A stretch of 46,402 bases of DNA from an uncultured Bacteroides sp. (lineage in GTDB: Bacteria > Bacteroidota > Bacteroidia > Bacteroidales > Bacteroidaceae): contig NZ_CAJULN010000023.1 of NCBI RefSeq assembly GCF_910586915.1, positions 1 to 46,402 of the forward strand. Reading direction: 5' to 3'. Shown piece by piece: positions 16,313 through 24,786 of this stretch (its first letter is position 1; every line of letters begins with the position of its first letter). The notes under the pieces were generated by a model, which was not told the origin of the DNA, made no database searches, and saw nothing but the letters and a program-made list of their open reading frames with translations. A program made the position numbers and the translations under genes.

Positions 16313-19141
16313 ATGTGTCGCGCCTTAATCATACTATTACTGCTATTGGCAGAGCTGAATCTGTTTGCTATCGGGCATACTGTCAACTATTCGTTCACCC
16401 AGCTTTCCATCGAACAAGGACTTTCTCAAGCCACCGCCCAGTCGGTATTGCTTGACCATAAAGGAACTTTGTGGATAGGTACCAAAAGCGGATTGAACAG
16501 TTATACACAGGAAGGGATAAAAACTTATCTGCACCATTCGGGCGATTCGCTTTCTTTGCCCGGCAACTGTATCTATCACCTGGCAGAAGACTCTTTGGGA
16601 AATTTCTGGATAGCGACTTCCAAAGGGCTGGCGCTTTACGACGATGAACACGACCGCTTCCGTACTGTCAACTCCTGTATCTTTTATTCCTCGGTCGAAG
16701 TGGGAGGGGGAATGTGGTTTGGCGGCGAGAATGCAATTTATTGTTACGACTATGCAAGCAAGGAACTCAAGCTGGTGGATGTCGGAAAGAAAGGAGACAA
16801 AAATGTTAATCCGGTAGATTATAGGGTACAGAAATTGATTTATCTGGAAAAGGACAGGATTCTCATAGGTACCCGAAAGAAAGGCATCTATCTGTATGAC
16901 TGTCGTACACGTCAATTTCTTCCTTTCATCTCAAGCAATCAAAACCTGCTGACGTCGCTCTACGTAACGGCCGACCGGCATATTTATGCTTCTTTCTATG
17001 GAGACGGCTTTCATTGCTACGACCATAACGGAAAAATGCTGAGGCACTATACCAAAGAAAACTCCGGACTAAAAAACAATTACGTACTTGATATTATCGA
17101 ACACAACGGCAAACTGTGGCTGGCAACCGACGGCGGTGGAATCTGCCTGTTTACTCCTTCCACTTTGCAGTTTTCTCAATTACAGCATATCGTGGGCGAT
17201 TACTCTTCCCTACCGGTCAACTCCATTACCTTATTATATAAGGATAGAAAAGAGAATTTGTGGGCAGGAAGCGTGCGCGGAGGCATCTTCGGTATCAAGG
17301 AAACGTATATAAAGACCTATAAGGACGCAATTTTGAACGATACGCATGGACTTAGCGAAAAATCCATCGTCAGCCTTTATGAACAAAAGGACGGAAAGGT
17401 GTGGATTGGGACTGACGGGGGAGGTATCAACCTGTATGACCCTTCTACCGACAAGTTCATTCATTATCCTTCCACCTACGGCGACAAGGTTGTTTCCATT
17501 GCCGAAGTGTCGGATACCGAGCTGATGGTGTCTCTATATACAAAAGGCATTTTTCTGTTCAACAAGAAAACGCAGCAATACCGCCCCTTCATCATTGTTG
17601 ACGAAGAGACCAATAAGAAAGAATGTTTTTACGGTTATCTTCCTTTGGCAAATCAGGTGGCCGACGATAAGATATATATCATCAGCCGCGAGGCTTATGT
17701 GTATCACACGAATACGCACACATTCTCGAAGATGCATACAGACCGTGCGTATGATTTCTCGAACGATGCGCTTTGTCTCTCTTACTCCAATGATGAATTT
17801 TCTCTGTTGAAGTGTGCCAACCGGGCTTTTTGCGTAGAGCAGCGGAGCGACAGCATACGGCTGCTGTTTGAGTTGGAAAAAGACGAGGAGATTACCTCCA
17901 TGTCCTACGACAACAACCGAATGATATGGACCAGTACCAACAAAGGACTTGGATTCTTCGATTTGGAGAGCCGGAAATATCACCGCATCCATACTAAATT
18001 ATTTAATAGTATCTCCTTTCTGATTGCCGACCGAAAGGGGCGTTTGTGGATTTGTGCTCACAATCACCTCTATTCGTATGTCATTAAGGAAAACAGATTC
18101 ACACTTTGGAATGCTTCCGACGGTTTTCCGTCCAACGAAATTCTGTTTGCCTACCAGAAGCAGTCTGCTAAAGATTATATTTACTTGGGCGGTTCCGAAG
18201 GGTTGGTCAAAATAAACGCGGACATTCCCTCTGCCGAGACACAGAGCCCGGAAATATACCTGTCCGAAATCCTGTTGAACGGCAGTCCGGCACTGAAAAG
18301 GGTAAAGGAGAATACGTTGGAGATTCCGTGGAATTACAGTTCGCTTTCAGTGCATTTCCGGTTGAGTAATAGAGATGTGTTTCAGAAATATCTGTTGCAA
18401 TATACCATCGAAGGCAGAGGGAAGCAGTTGATTGAAACCTATGAGCCTGTGTTGAACTTGTCTTCTCTGTCGGCTGGCAGTTATGCGATATGGGTATCGT
18501 GTAATACGAAAGACGGGAATCAGACTCCGGCGGAGCAACTGATAACCATTGTCGTAACTCCCCCCTGGTATAAGACTGACTGGTTTGCCGGTATCGCCGC
18601 TATGTTGCTTATTGTGGCGACGGCAAGCATTGTTTACGTTAATTTCCGTCGGAAAGAACGTCATCTGAAAGGCAATGTAAACCATTTCCTGCAAGCCGTC
18701 TTGAACGATGTGCTCCGAAGCAGAAGCGAAAAACACCCGGCCGAAGAGGTGAACGACGGACATCCGGTGGAGGAAACGGAGCAGCAACTTACCAAACAAA
18801 ACAGCAAGGAAGACGAGGAATTCATCAATAAGCTCAATACGCTTATCAATGAGAATATGGCAGGCGGCGAACTTTCCATCAAGTTCCTTACCGACAGGAT
18901 GGCTATGAGCAGAGCTTCTTTATATAATAAGGTGAAGTTGTTGACCGGGATGGGAGTGAACGACTACATCAACCGGTTGCGTATAGAGAAGTCGGTTTAT
19001 CTGCTTACCAATACCAATATGAATATCAACGAAATATCCTACGAGGTAGGTTTCTCCTATCCCCGCTATTTCAGCACCTCGTTTAAGCAGGTGAAAGGGG
19101 TGACGCCTACACGGTTTAAGGAGGAGAACAGGAAAGGGTAA
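16313..19141 (+). CDS. Membrane-anchored propeller sensor with AraC-type DNA-binding domain
   Basis: This encodes 942 residues from ATG at 16313. A signal-like hydrophobic N-terminus (ALIILLLLLAELNLFAIG) precedes repeated two-component-regulator propeller blades (QSVLLDHKGTLWIGTKSGLN; KVWIGTDGGGINLYD), a Y_Y_Y domain (about 672-749), one membrane helix (about 756-778, FAGIAAMLLIVATASIVYV) and a C-terminal AraC helix-turn-helix (about 833-942, LTDRMAMSRASLYNKV, INEISYEVGFSYPRYFSTSF). It has the periplasmic sensor of hybrid two-component regulators, but no H-box, ATPase or receiver domain. It probably senses the imported glycan and switches on the divergent GH16-SusC-SusD operon from the membrane. 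Confidence 0.88.
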   Translation: MCRALIILLLLLAELNLFAIGHTVNYSFTQLSIEQGLSQATAQSVLLDHKGTLWIGTKSGLNSYTQEGIKTYLHHSGDSLSLPGNCIYHLAEDSLGNFWIATSKGLALYDDEHDRFRTVNSCIFYSSVEVGGGMWFGGENAIYCYDYASKELKLVDVGKKGDKNVNPVDYRVQKLIYLEKDRILIGTRKKGIYLYDCRTRQFLPFISSNQNLLTSLYVTADRHIYASFYGDGFHCYDHNGKMLRHYTKENSGLKNNYVLDIIEHNGKLWLATDGGGICLFTPSTLQFSQLQHIVGDYSSLPVNSITLLYKDRKENLWAGSVRGGIFGIKETYIKTYKDAILNDTHGLSEKSIVSLYEQKDGKVWIGTDGGGINLYDPSTDKFIHYPSTYGDKVVSIAEVSDTELMVSLYTKGIFLFNKKTQQYRPFIIVDEETNKKECFYGYLPLANQVADDKIYIISREAYVYHTNTHTFSKMHTDRAYDFSNDALCLSYSNDEFSLLKCANRAFCVEQRSDSIRLLFELEKDEEITSMSYDNNRMIWTSTNKGLGFFDLESRKYHRIHTKLFNSISFLIADRKGRLWICAHNHLYSYVIKENRFTLWNASDGFPSNEILFAYQKQSAKDYIYLGGSEGLVKINADIPSAETQSPEIYLSEILLNGSPALKRVKENTLEIPWNYSSLSVHFRLSNRDVFQKYLLQYTIEGRGKQLIETYEPVLNLSSLSAGSYAIWVSCNTKDGNQTPAEQLITIVVTPPWYKTDWFAGIAAMLLIVATASIVYVNFRRKERHLKGNVNHFLQAVLNDVLRSRSEKHPAEEVNDGHPVEETEQQLTKQNSKEDEEFINKLNTLINENMAGGELSIKFLTDRMAMSRASLYNKVKLLTGMGVNDYINRLRIEKSVYLLTNTNMNINEISYEVGFSYPRYFSTSFKQVKGVTPTRFKEENRKG

Positions 19142-19508
19142 TTGCTGCTTTTTGTTAAAATCCCGTTTTTATCTCATTTCTCCGGATTTTGCGTGAACAA
19201 AAGTCCGGGCAGTTCGTTATTGATTATGCAAATTGCCTGATAAAGCTGCTTATGGGTATGTGAATATAGATAAGCCAAGCAAAATATGCCTCCTCGGCAT
19301 AACAGGAAGATTGCATAGTAGTTTTGTCGTGTTTTATTTTGTGTTTGTGTTGTGACGGTGCTGCGATGTGAATCGGAGTGCCGTTTTTTTCGTTACATTC
19401 TGTTATAACCGGAGATTATCGGCTATAATAAAATACTGTGAACCAATTTCATTGGAAATGGTTTTCTTTGTAGAGTATCATTTCAGTATCACTAAAACAG
19501 AGTAATTT
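19142..19508. other. Intergenic stretch without a recognised gene
   Basis: This 367-bp stretch lies between two plus-strand genes. I see a small hairpin (TATGCC at 19285-19290 with GGCATA at 19296-19301) without a T run, and an AT-rich leader before the transporter gene. No coding sequence or known RNA was recognised. Confidence 0.4.
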
Positions 19509-20543
19509 ATGTTCAACGAAAAAAGAAGCAGTATGTTGCACGGTGTCTTGCTGATAGCCCTGTTCTCTTGTGCGGCGTTTTATATCGGTGAGATGTCTTT
19601 CGTGAAAAGCCTTTCTTTCAGTCCGATGATTGTAGGTATTGTTTTGGGTATGCTTTATGCAAACAGTTTGCGGAATCATCTTCCGGAGACTTGGGTGCCG
19701 GGCATACAGTTCTGCGCAAAGAAGATTCTGCGTGTCGGTATCATTCTGTATGGTTTCAGGTTGACTTTTCAAGACGTGCTGGCCATCGGGTTACCTGCCG
19801 TACTGATTGATGGCCTTATTGTGGTGACGACGGTTTGCGGCGGTATCTATCTCGGCAAATTGCTGAAAATGGACAGAGGCATTGCGTTGCTCACTTCCAT
19901 CGGGAGCGGTATCTGCGGAGCTGCCGCTATTCTCGGTGCCGAATCGACTATCAAGGCAAAGCCTTACAAGACGGCAGTGTCCGTCTCTACCGTGGTCATC
20001 TTCGGGACGATTTCCATGTTTTTATATCCTTTCCTTTACCGGAATGGAATCGGTGCACTCACTCCCGACCAAATGGGAATCTATACAGGTGCTACTCTCC
20101 ACGAGGTGGCTCACGTGGTGGGAGCGGGCGACGCAATGGGAAACGGTATATCAGACTCGGCAATTATCGTGAAGATGATTCGGGTGATGATGCTTGTTCC
20201 GGTACTGCTGACAACCACTTACATGGTGGCAAGAGCGCGGAAGCGACAGGTACGGGACGGACGGAAATTTCAGAAGATTGCCATTCCGTGGTTTGCAATC
20301 GGTTTTATGGGAGCGATTGCTTTCAATTCTCTGGATTTGTTACCGGCGCAGTTGGTTGCGGGTATCAACACATTCGATACTTTCCTGCTGACGATGGCGA
20401 TGACTGCACTTGGAACGGAGACGAGTATCGACAAGTTCAGAAAAGCGGGGGCAAAACCTTTTATCCTGGCACTTCTTCTTTTTATTTGGCTGGTAGTGGG
20501 CGGCTATTTCTTGGTGAAGTATCTCACTCCTTATCTGATGTAA
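19509..20543 (+). CDS. YeiH/UPF0324 family membrane transporter
   Basis: This encodes 344 residues, with about ten hydrophobic helices. Family marks of the YeiH (UPF0324, putative sulfate exporter) group are FSPMIVGIVLGMLYAN, AKKILRVGIILYGFRLT, TSIGSGICGAAAILG and GIYTGATLHEVAHVVGAG, ending with GTETSIDKFRKAGAKPFILA. These are inner-membrane proteins of uncertain substrate; sulfate or sulfonate-related efflux has been suggested by annotation only. It stands alone on the plus strand, followed by a large inverted repeat. Confidence 0.88.
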   Translation: MFNEKRSSMLHGVLLIALFSCAAFYIGEMSFVKSLSFSPMIVGIVLGMLYANSLRNHLPETWVPGIQFCAKKILRVGIILYGFRLTFQDVLAIGLPAVLIDGLIVVTTVCGGIYLGKLLKMDRGIALLTSIGSGICGAAAILGAESTIKAKPYKTAVSVSTVVIFGTISMFLYPFLYRNGIGALTPDQMGIYTGATLHEVAHVVGAGDAMGNGISDSAIIVKMIRVMMLVPVLLTTTYMVARARKRQVRDGRKFQKIAIPWFAIGFMGAIAFNSLDLLPAQLVAGINTFDTFLLTMAMTALGTETSIDKFRKAGAKPFILALLLFIWLVVGGYFLVKYLTPYLM

Positions 20544-20548
20544 AAGGA

Positions 20549-20890
20549 TTCACCACAGAGTAGGACAGAGTCTCACGGAGTTTTTCTTTCTATAAGGAAA
20601 TTGTAACTGGTTGATAACGTTGGTGATAAGAGAAAAAATATCTCCTGTTTTTCCTTTCTAAATGTGCTGATTTACAGCGTATATATCTCCTGTTTTCACC
20701 GCATATATCTCCTGTCTCCAGCATCTATATATCCAATGTCCAGCATCTATATGTCCTGCACGCAGCATCTATATGTGCTGTAACACGTTGAATATGAGAC
20801 TGAAAATCCGCCCTATGGCAGATGGCGGGAAGATAAGGATAATCGTAGAATACAAAAACTCCGTGAGACTCTGTGCTACTCTGTGGTGAA
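20549..20890. repeat. Intergenic element with 37-bp terminal inverted repeats
   Basis: The left arm 20549-20585 and right arm 20854-20890 are exact inverted copies apart from one base (36 of 37). They enclose about 270 bp that does not code for a recognised protein but contains the tandem repeat at 20675-20784. Arms of the form CACCACAGAGTA...CTCCGTGAGA resemble those at 7830-7922. A MITE-like non-autonomous element is possible; alternatively the arms form a strong convergent terminator between the transporter and the SDR gene. No target-site duplication was identified. Confidence 0.8.
20675..20784. repeat. Degenerate tandem repeat, 22-bp period
   Basis: CAGCATCTATAT begins at 20719, 20741 and 20763, exactly 22 bp apart. 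Two more divergent units start at 20675 and 20700 with the variant (G)CATATATCTCCTGT. The array sits inside the inverted-repeat element. Confidence 0.75.
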
Positions 20891-20901
20891 TACGTGGTTC
20901 A

Positions 20902-21681
20902 TTACGATAAGTCCACCGTCGGATTATGTGCAGTCAGTCCGCCGTCTACGACAATCGTTTGTCCGGTGATGTAACGTGCATCATTCGACGCCAAGAATGC
21001 AATCGTTGCTGCCACGTCTTCCGGCTCACCCAAGTAAGGAGTGGCACATTGCCCCAAAAAGATGTTGCGTACATCTTCGTTCAGATTATTCACGGCGGCA
21101 GGAGTGAGTACCAGTCCGGGCGCTACGGCGTTGCAACGGATATTCTTTTTGCCCAGTTGGGTGGCGATATATTTCGTCAGATTGATGACGCCTGCCTTGC
21201 TGGCTCCGTATAGCGTTCCGTTGGCGTCGGCTGTTATGCCGCCGATGGAGGCAACGTTTACGATATTTCCTCCGCCGTTTGCCACCATGATGGGAATCAC
21301 CTGCTGCGAAAGATACATGGTGCAGCAGAGATTCAGATGAAACACCTCGTCGAAGTAGTCGATATCCAGTTTCTCGATACCTAAGTCACGTTTCAGGTTC
21401 GTTCCGCCCACGTTGTTTATCAGTATGTCTATCTGTCCATACTCTTTCATTGTAAAATCCACCAGTTCTTTACAACTTTGCAGTTCGGTGGCGGAGAAAT
21501 AAATGGGACGTACATCGGCTCCCGCCTGAATAAGTTCGGCGGCAAGTTGTTCGGCTTTCTCCTTCGAATGGTCGGCAATGACTACTTTGCCGCCTTCGGA
21601 AACAATGCGGCGTGTGGTTGCTTCGCCAATGCCGCCGGCAGCACCGGTGATGATGACTACCTTATTTTCAAATCTATTCAT
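20902..21681 (-). CDS. Short-chain dehydrogenase/reductase (SDR)
   Basis: This encodes 259 residues and is a classical SDR. The cofactor motif is TGAAGGIG (residues 12-19), NNVG is at 89-92, and the catalytic set is S145 with Y158 and K162 (YGASK). PGLVLTP and DVAATIAFLASNDARYITGQ are typical of the C-terminal half, and the end (VDGGLTAHNPTVDLS) suits FabG-like or sugar/steroid dehydrogenase subgroups. D37 in VIADHSKEKA favours NAD(H) over NADP(H). The substrate is not predictable. It is a single gene, convergent with the transporter across the inverted repeat. Confidence 0.9.
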   Translation of the reverse strand: MNRFENKVVIITGAAGGIGEATTRRIVSEGGKVVIADHSKEKAEQLAAELIQAGADVRPIYFSATELQSCKELVDFTMKEYGQIDILINNVGGTNLKRDLGIEKLDIDYFDEVFHLNLCCTMYLSQQVIPIMVANGGGNIVNVASIGGITADANGTLYGASKAGVINLTKYIATQLGKKNIRCNAVAPGLVLTPAAVNNLNEDVRNIFLGQCATPYLGEPEDVAATIAFLASNDARYITGQTIVVDGGLTAHNPTVDLS

Positions 21682-21922
21682 ATTGGATGATAATTTTAAT
21701 GGTTACCTTCTGTCTGAAACAAACAACCGGGCGATTTGTTGCGTAGCATATACGTTCTTTAATAGAATTCGATAATCGGTTTGAAACTTTTGCATAACTC
21801 TTCGCTTTACTCTTCCATATATTTAAGAAAACTGTTAAATGTTAACGCCCTCCGGATAATATGTTAATTGGATTCCGATTCTATTAAACCATGTTATAAG
21901 ATTCGCCGCTTTGCTCGAAAAA

Positions 21923-21953
21923 TTTGGAGATAACCGGAAAGTCCGTATCTTTG
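21923..21953 (+). promoter_or_regulatory. Promoter of small RNA unit 1
   Basis: TTTG at 21923-21926 and TATCTTTG at 21946-21953 are separated by 19 bp, matching the Bacteroides -33/-7 layout. Conserved upstream motifs TGTTAAATGTTAACGC (21833) and TATTAAACCATGTTATA recur at the same distances in unit 2. Confidence 0.75.
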
Positions 21954-21958
21954 CAATG

Positions 21959-22027
21959 TGTTTTTCATAGTATTAGATTTAAGGTTAACAAAAAAGATTG
22001 GCTGTCTGGGATAGATAGCCTTTTTTT
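21959..22027 (+). ncRNA. Putative small RNA, unit 1
   Basis: A predicted start about 6 bases after the -7 box leads into a conserved leader (TTTTTCATAGTATTAGATTT, AAGGTTAACAAAA), then AAAGATTGG and an intrinsic terminator. The terminator stem is GGCTGTCT with AGATAGCC (22000-22020, one G-U pair), followed by seven Ts. The transcript would be about 70 nt and has no reading frame. It shares its leader almost base for base with unit 2. I recall that Bacteroides genomes carry families of paralogous intergenic sRNAs with this design, but I cannot assign the family name from the sequence alone. Confidence 0.7.
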
Positions 22028-22198
22028 ATGCCCTGACTTTGGGGCGGCAGTTCCTTCTGCCGGGTGGACATCAAGTTGTGTCTGATAAACGGTAATTGTG
22101 AAGGAATATGTTAAATGTTAACGCGAGAACTCTAAAGTGTTAATGCTATTCCGAGAATATTAAACCGTGTTATATTATTGTCTGTTTGGAGGTTGAAA

Positions 22199-22229
22199 TT
22201 TGCTATTTATGTGGAAGTTAGTACCTTTG
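22199..22229 (+). promoter_or_regulatory. Promoter of small RNA unit 2
   Basis: TTTG at 22199-22202 and TACCTTTG at 22222-22229 have the same 19-bp spacing as unit 1. The -7 box lies exactly 276 bp from that of unit 1. Confidence 0.75.
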
Positions 22230-22235
22230 TAATGT

Positions 22236-22305
22236 GTTTTTTTCATAAGTATTAGATTTAAGGTTAACAAAAGATTGGTTGCTCGTGATGAGTAGCCATT
22301 TTTTG
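22236..22305 (+). ncRNA. Putative small RNA, unit 2
   Basis: This repeats the leader of unit 1 (AATGTG, T run, CATAAGTATTAGATTT, AAGGTTAACAAAAGATTGG) and ends in a different terminator stem, TGGTTGCTC with GAGTAGCCA (22276-22298), followed by six Ts. The stem bases differ from unit 1 but pairing is kept, so the hairpin is under selection. It lies 180 bp upstream of the urea transporter gene, which has its own promoter, so it is more likely a separate transcript than a leader. Confidence 0.7.
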
Positions 22306-22432
22306 TTTTTATACCTTTATGATTGCTTATTCATAAAATATCCTTCCTTCTTCCTTGTGCTTTTCAGTCCTTTTTTAACTTATCCGACAGCTATTTTCCA
22401 TGCATCGTTTATTTATATCAATAAAATATGCA

Positions 22433-22440
22433 TACTTTTG
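22433..22440 (+). promoter_or_regulatory. Bacteroides -7 box TACTTTTG for the urea transporter gene
   Basis: This matches TAnnTTTG, 45 bp upstream of the ATG at 22486. The box is embedded in GCATACTTTTGCATACGC, a short near-repeat of GCATAC. Confidence 0.5.
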
Positions 22441-22485
22441 CATACGCAATAATAGTTGAACAATCAGTAAAGAAGGAAGAAGACC

Positions 22486-23337
22486 ATGAATCAAATTTTG
22501 CTTGTGTTGGGGCGAGGGATAGGGCAGGTAATGTTTCAGAACAATGCATTTTCGGGGGCGTTGATGTTGGTGGGAATTTTGTTGAATTCGTGGCAGATGG
22601 CTCTATTGGCTGTTGCCGGCAATCTGATTGCTACGTTCACAGCTTACCTTTCTGGTTATAGTCGCGAAGATATCAATAACGGGTTGTACGGGTTCAACGG
22701 TACGTTAGTCGGAATAGCGGTTGGTGTTTTCATGCCCGTTGGGTTCTTATCCCTATGCCTGCTGGCTGTCGGTTCTTGTCTGTCCACTTGGATTGCCCGC
22801 CTTTTCAGTTTGCAGAAATACCTTTCCGGATTTACGGCTCCTTTTATTCTGACTGTATGGATACTATTGGCTGTTTGCAAATTTGTTTTTCCTTCCTTGC
22901 TGCTACTTTCCGAAGTCACTTCCGGCGGGCAGAGTCTCGCTTGTCTCAAGGCGTTTTGCCTGAATATCGGTCAGGTAATGTTTCAGGGAGCTACCCCCTT
23001 GTCGGGGCTGTTCTTTTTAGCGGGGATATTCGTCAATTCACGCGTGGACGGCTTTTATGCAATCTTGGGAGCTTTGTTGCCGATTCCTGTGGCTATATGG
23101 TCCGGTGTCGGTTTATCTGCTATCAATGCAGGATTGATGGGTTATAATGGCGTATTGTGCGCTATCGCCTTAGGCGACAAAACCAGCAAAGGAGAAGTGT
23201 ATGCAGTATTTTCCGTCCTCTTGTCCGTATTGCTTCAAATGGCTGGCATGAAATTAGGACTCACCACATTGACTGCCCCGTTTGTTCTTTCCGTATGGCT
23301 GACACTGGTATCGCAAAGATTGTGGAATAGAAAATAA
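22486..23337 (+). CDS. Urea transporter (UT family)
   Basis: This encodes 283 residues and is hydrophobic throughout. It shows the internal duplication of UT family urea channels: GRGIGQVMFQNNAFSGALMLVGILLNS in the first half and NIGQVMFQGATPLSGLFFLAGIFVNS in the second, each followed by an NGLYGFNGTLVGIAVG or NAGLMGYNGVLCAIALG signature. The family forms trimeric inner-membrane channels for passive urea uptake. No urease genes are in the window. The DUF2400 gene follows after 10 bp, suggesting an operon. Confidence 0.92.
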   Translation: MNQILLVLGRGIGQVMFQNNAFSGALMLVGILLNSWQMALLAVAGNLIATFTAYLSGYSREDINNGLYGFNGTLVGIAVGVFMPVGFLSLCLLAVGSCLSTWIARLFSLQKYLSGFTAPFILTVWILLAVCKFVFPSLLLLSEVTSGGQSLACLKAFCLNIGQVMFQGATPLSGLFFLAGIFVNSRVDGFYAILGALLPIPVAIWSGVGLSAINAGLMGYNGVLCAIALGDKTSKGEVYAVFSVLLSVLLQMAGMKLGLTTLTAPFVLSVWLTLVSQRLWNRK

Positions 23338-23347
23338 ACTTTTCAGT

Positions 23348-24055
23348 ATGACCGAAGATGTAAAGAATAAACTTCTGATATGTGCGGAGATTTATCATTG
23401 CGCAGACTTTATAGCAACCGACCCCGTACAGTTTCCTCATCGTTACACACTGAAACAGGATATTGAAATCAGTGGCTTGCTCACCGCCATAATGAGTTTC
23501 GGCAACCGCAAACAGATATTGAAGAAAGCAGACGAGTTGCACAAACTGATGGGAACATCGCCTTATCAGTATGTGTTGTCCCGTCGGTGGGAGGCTGACT
23601 TCCCTTCGGGAGTAACCCGCAGCTTTTACCGTATGTTGTCGTATGCTGATTTTTATGGGTATTTCCAACGGCTATATACTGCCTATACCCGGTTTGAAAG
23701 TCTTGAAGAGGCTCTGAATATTTACTCCGGGATACCTATGGAAAAGTTATGTTCCTTCCTTGAGGTATCCGCCAAGAGTCCCCAGAAGAAGCTCAATATG
23801 TTTTTACGTTGGATGGTCCGTCGGGACTCGGCAGTTGATTTCGGAATTTGGGAGAGTTTTGAGCGCAAGGAACTGATTGTGCCTTTGGATACGCACGTAT
23901 GTCGGGTAGCCCGTCATTTCAAGTTGACAGATACGGAAACCTTTTCTTTGAAAAATGCCCGTCAGATAACGGCTGCATTGGCCGAAGTCTTTCCGGATGA
24001 CCCTTGTTTGGGCGATTTTGCACTGTTCGGATTGGGGGTGAATGGAGAGATTTAA
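23348..24055 (+). CDS. TIGR02757/DUF2400 family protein
   Basis: This encodes 235 residues. Marks of the DUF2400 family are DIEISGLLTAIMSFGNRKQILKKA, KSPQKKLNMFLRWMVRRDSAVDFGIW and LIVPLDTHVCRVARHFKL, with CLGDFALFGLGVNG at the end. The helical layout and the late D...H...R region resemble helix-hairpin-helix DNA glycosylases, but no enzymatic role is established to my knowledge. The gene ends three bases before the left end cassette of the integrated element, so it marks the chromosomal insertion border and appears intact. Confidence 0.85.
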   Translation: MTEDVKNKLLICAEIYHCADFIATDPVQFPHRYTLKQDIEISGLLTAIMSFGNRKQILKKADELHKLMGTSPYQYVLSRRWEADFPSGVTRSFYRMLSYADFYGYFQRLYTAYTRFESLEEALNIYSGIPMEKLCSFLEVSAKSPQKKLNMFLRWMVRRDSAVDFGIWESFERKELIVPLDTHVCRVARHFKLTDTETFSLKNARQITAALAEVFPDDPCLGDFALFGLGVNGEI

Positions 24056-24057
24056 TT

Positions 24058-24231
24058 AGAGAGAAGTAAACTTGTTTGGTGGAGATTCACGCTCCACCTT
24101 TCTTGCTCCACCGATTGGAATACCGGAAACGGTAATCCCACTAATTTTGCCTATTCTTGGAAAAAATCCCGAATTTCTTTGAAATTCAGGGATTTACATC
24201 GTTTTTCTTTCTTTAAAAGTGGTGCCACCAG
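24058..24231. repeat. Left end cassette of the integrated element
   Basis: This 174-bp non-coding stretch is homologous, in the same orientation, to 41027-41208. It contains GGTGGAG paired with CTCCACC (24078-24098), a further GCTCCACC at 24105-24112, a hairpin built on AATCCCGAATTTC (24165-24195), and ends in the core AAGTGGTGCCACCAG (24217-24231) that is identical in the right copy. The rest is roughly 75-85% similar, so the ends are related but not a recent duplication. Confidence 0.75.
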
Positions 24232-24519
24232 GAATCGTGATTAATCTTCAAGTGGTTGAATATCATTGCTTTTTGAAAGATACTAAACAATAATCTCCTC
24301 CGATTGCTCCACTATTGACTTGCTGTGTTCTGCGCAAGATTACGTGAAGGTTTCCAAGTGCAAAGGTAGAAAATAAGTTTGATAAATCATCATGCTTCTA
24401 GACTTTTATTATTGCTTGTTATTCCAAATCTATTGATATGGTTTATATGGCAACAAGTTACTTCCTGTAATTTTATCCACTTTTCTGAAATTCAATGTAG
24501 TATTTTCAGATAATATCGT

Positions 24520-24527
24520 TAAATTTG
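24520..24527 (+). promoter_or_regulatory. Bacteroides -7 box TAAATTTG for the restriction operon
   Basis: This matches TAnnTTTG, 44 bp upstream of the XRE regulator ATG at 24572. The stretch from 24232 to here is otherwise AT-rich with no gene that I can support. Confidence 0.5.
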
Positions 24528-24571
24528 CATAGTAAATCAAAGTGTTGTAATTAACAAGCAAATTAAGACAT

Positions 24572-24784
24572 ATGGAATCACAAAAAATAAATAGGTTAAA
24601 AGTTGTATTAGTTGAGAATGGAAAGACTGGAAAATGGTTAGCGGAACAGGTTGGTAAGAACGAAGCAACCGTTTCACGATGGTGTTCCAACAAGATGCAA
24701 CCCTCTCTTGATATGCTTGTGAAAATTGCAGAACTTTTGAATCTAGACCCTCGTCAACTTATTAATGGCGGTAATAACGATTGA
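24572..24784 (+). CDS. XRE-family HTH regulator of the restriction operon
   Basis: This encodes 70 residues forming one Cro/C1-type helix-turn-helix: LKVVLVENGKTGKWLAEQVG, KNEATVSRWCSN as the recognition helix region, then SLDMLVKIAELLNLDPRQL. Small regulators of this kind sit directly before restriction-modification genes in Bacteroidales and probably time or restrain their expression, as C proteins do. It ends two bases before the ATG of the methylase gene, so the two are translated from one mRNA. The DNA target was not identified. Confidence 0.85.
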   Translation: MESQKINRLKVVLVENGKTGKWLAEQVGKNEATVSRWCSNKMQPSLDMLVKIAELLNLDPRQLINGGNND

Positions 24785-24786
24785 TT

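Noticed and set aside
20675..20784. CRISPR-like array
   Set aside because: The units are contiguous degenerate tandem repeats without unique spacers, and no cas genes are nearby.
24217..24245. Possible tRNA 3' end in GTGGTGCCACCAGGAATC
   Set aside because: The complement resembles an acceptor stem and part of a T-arm, but there is no cloverleaf around it, so no tRNA is called.
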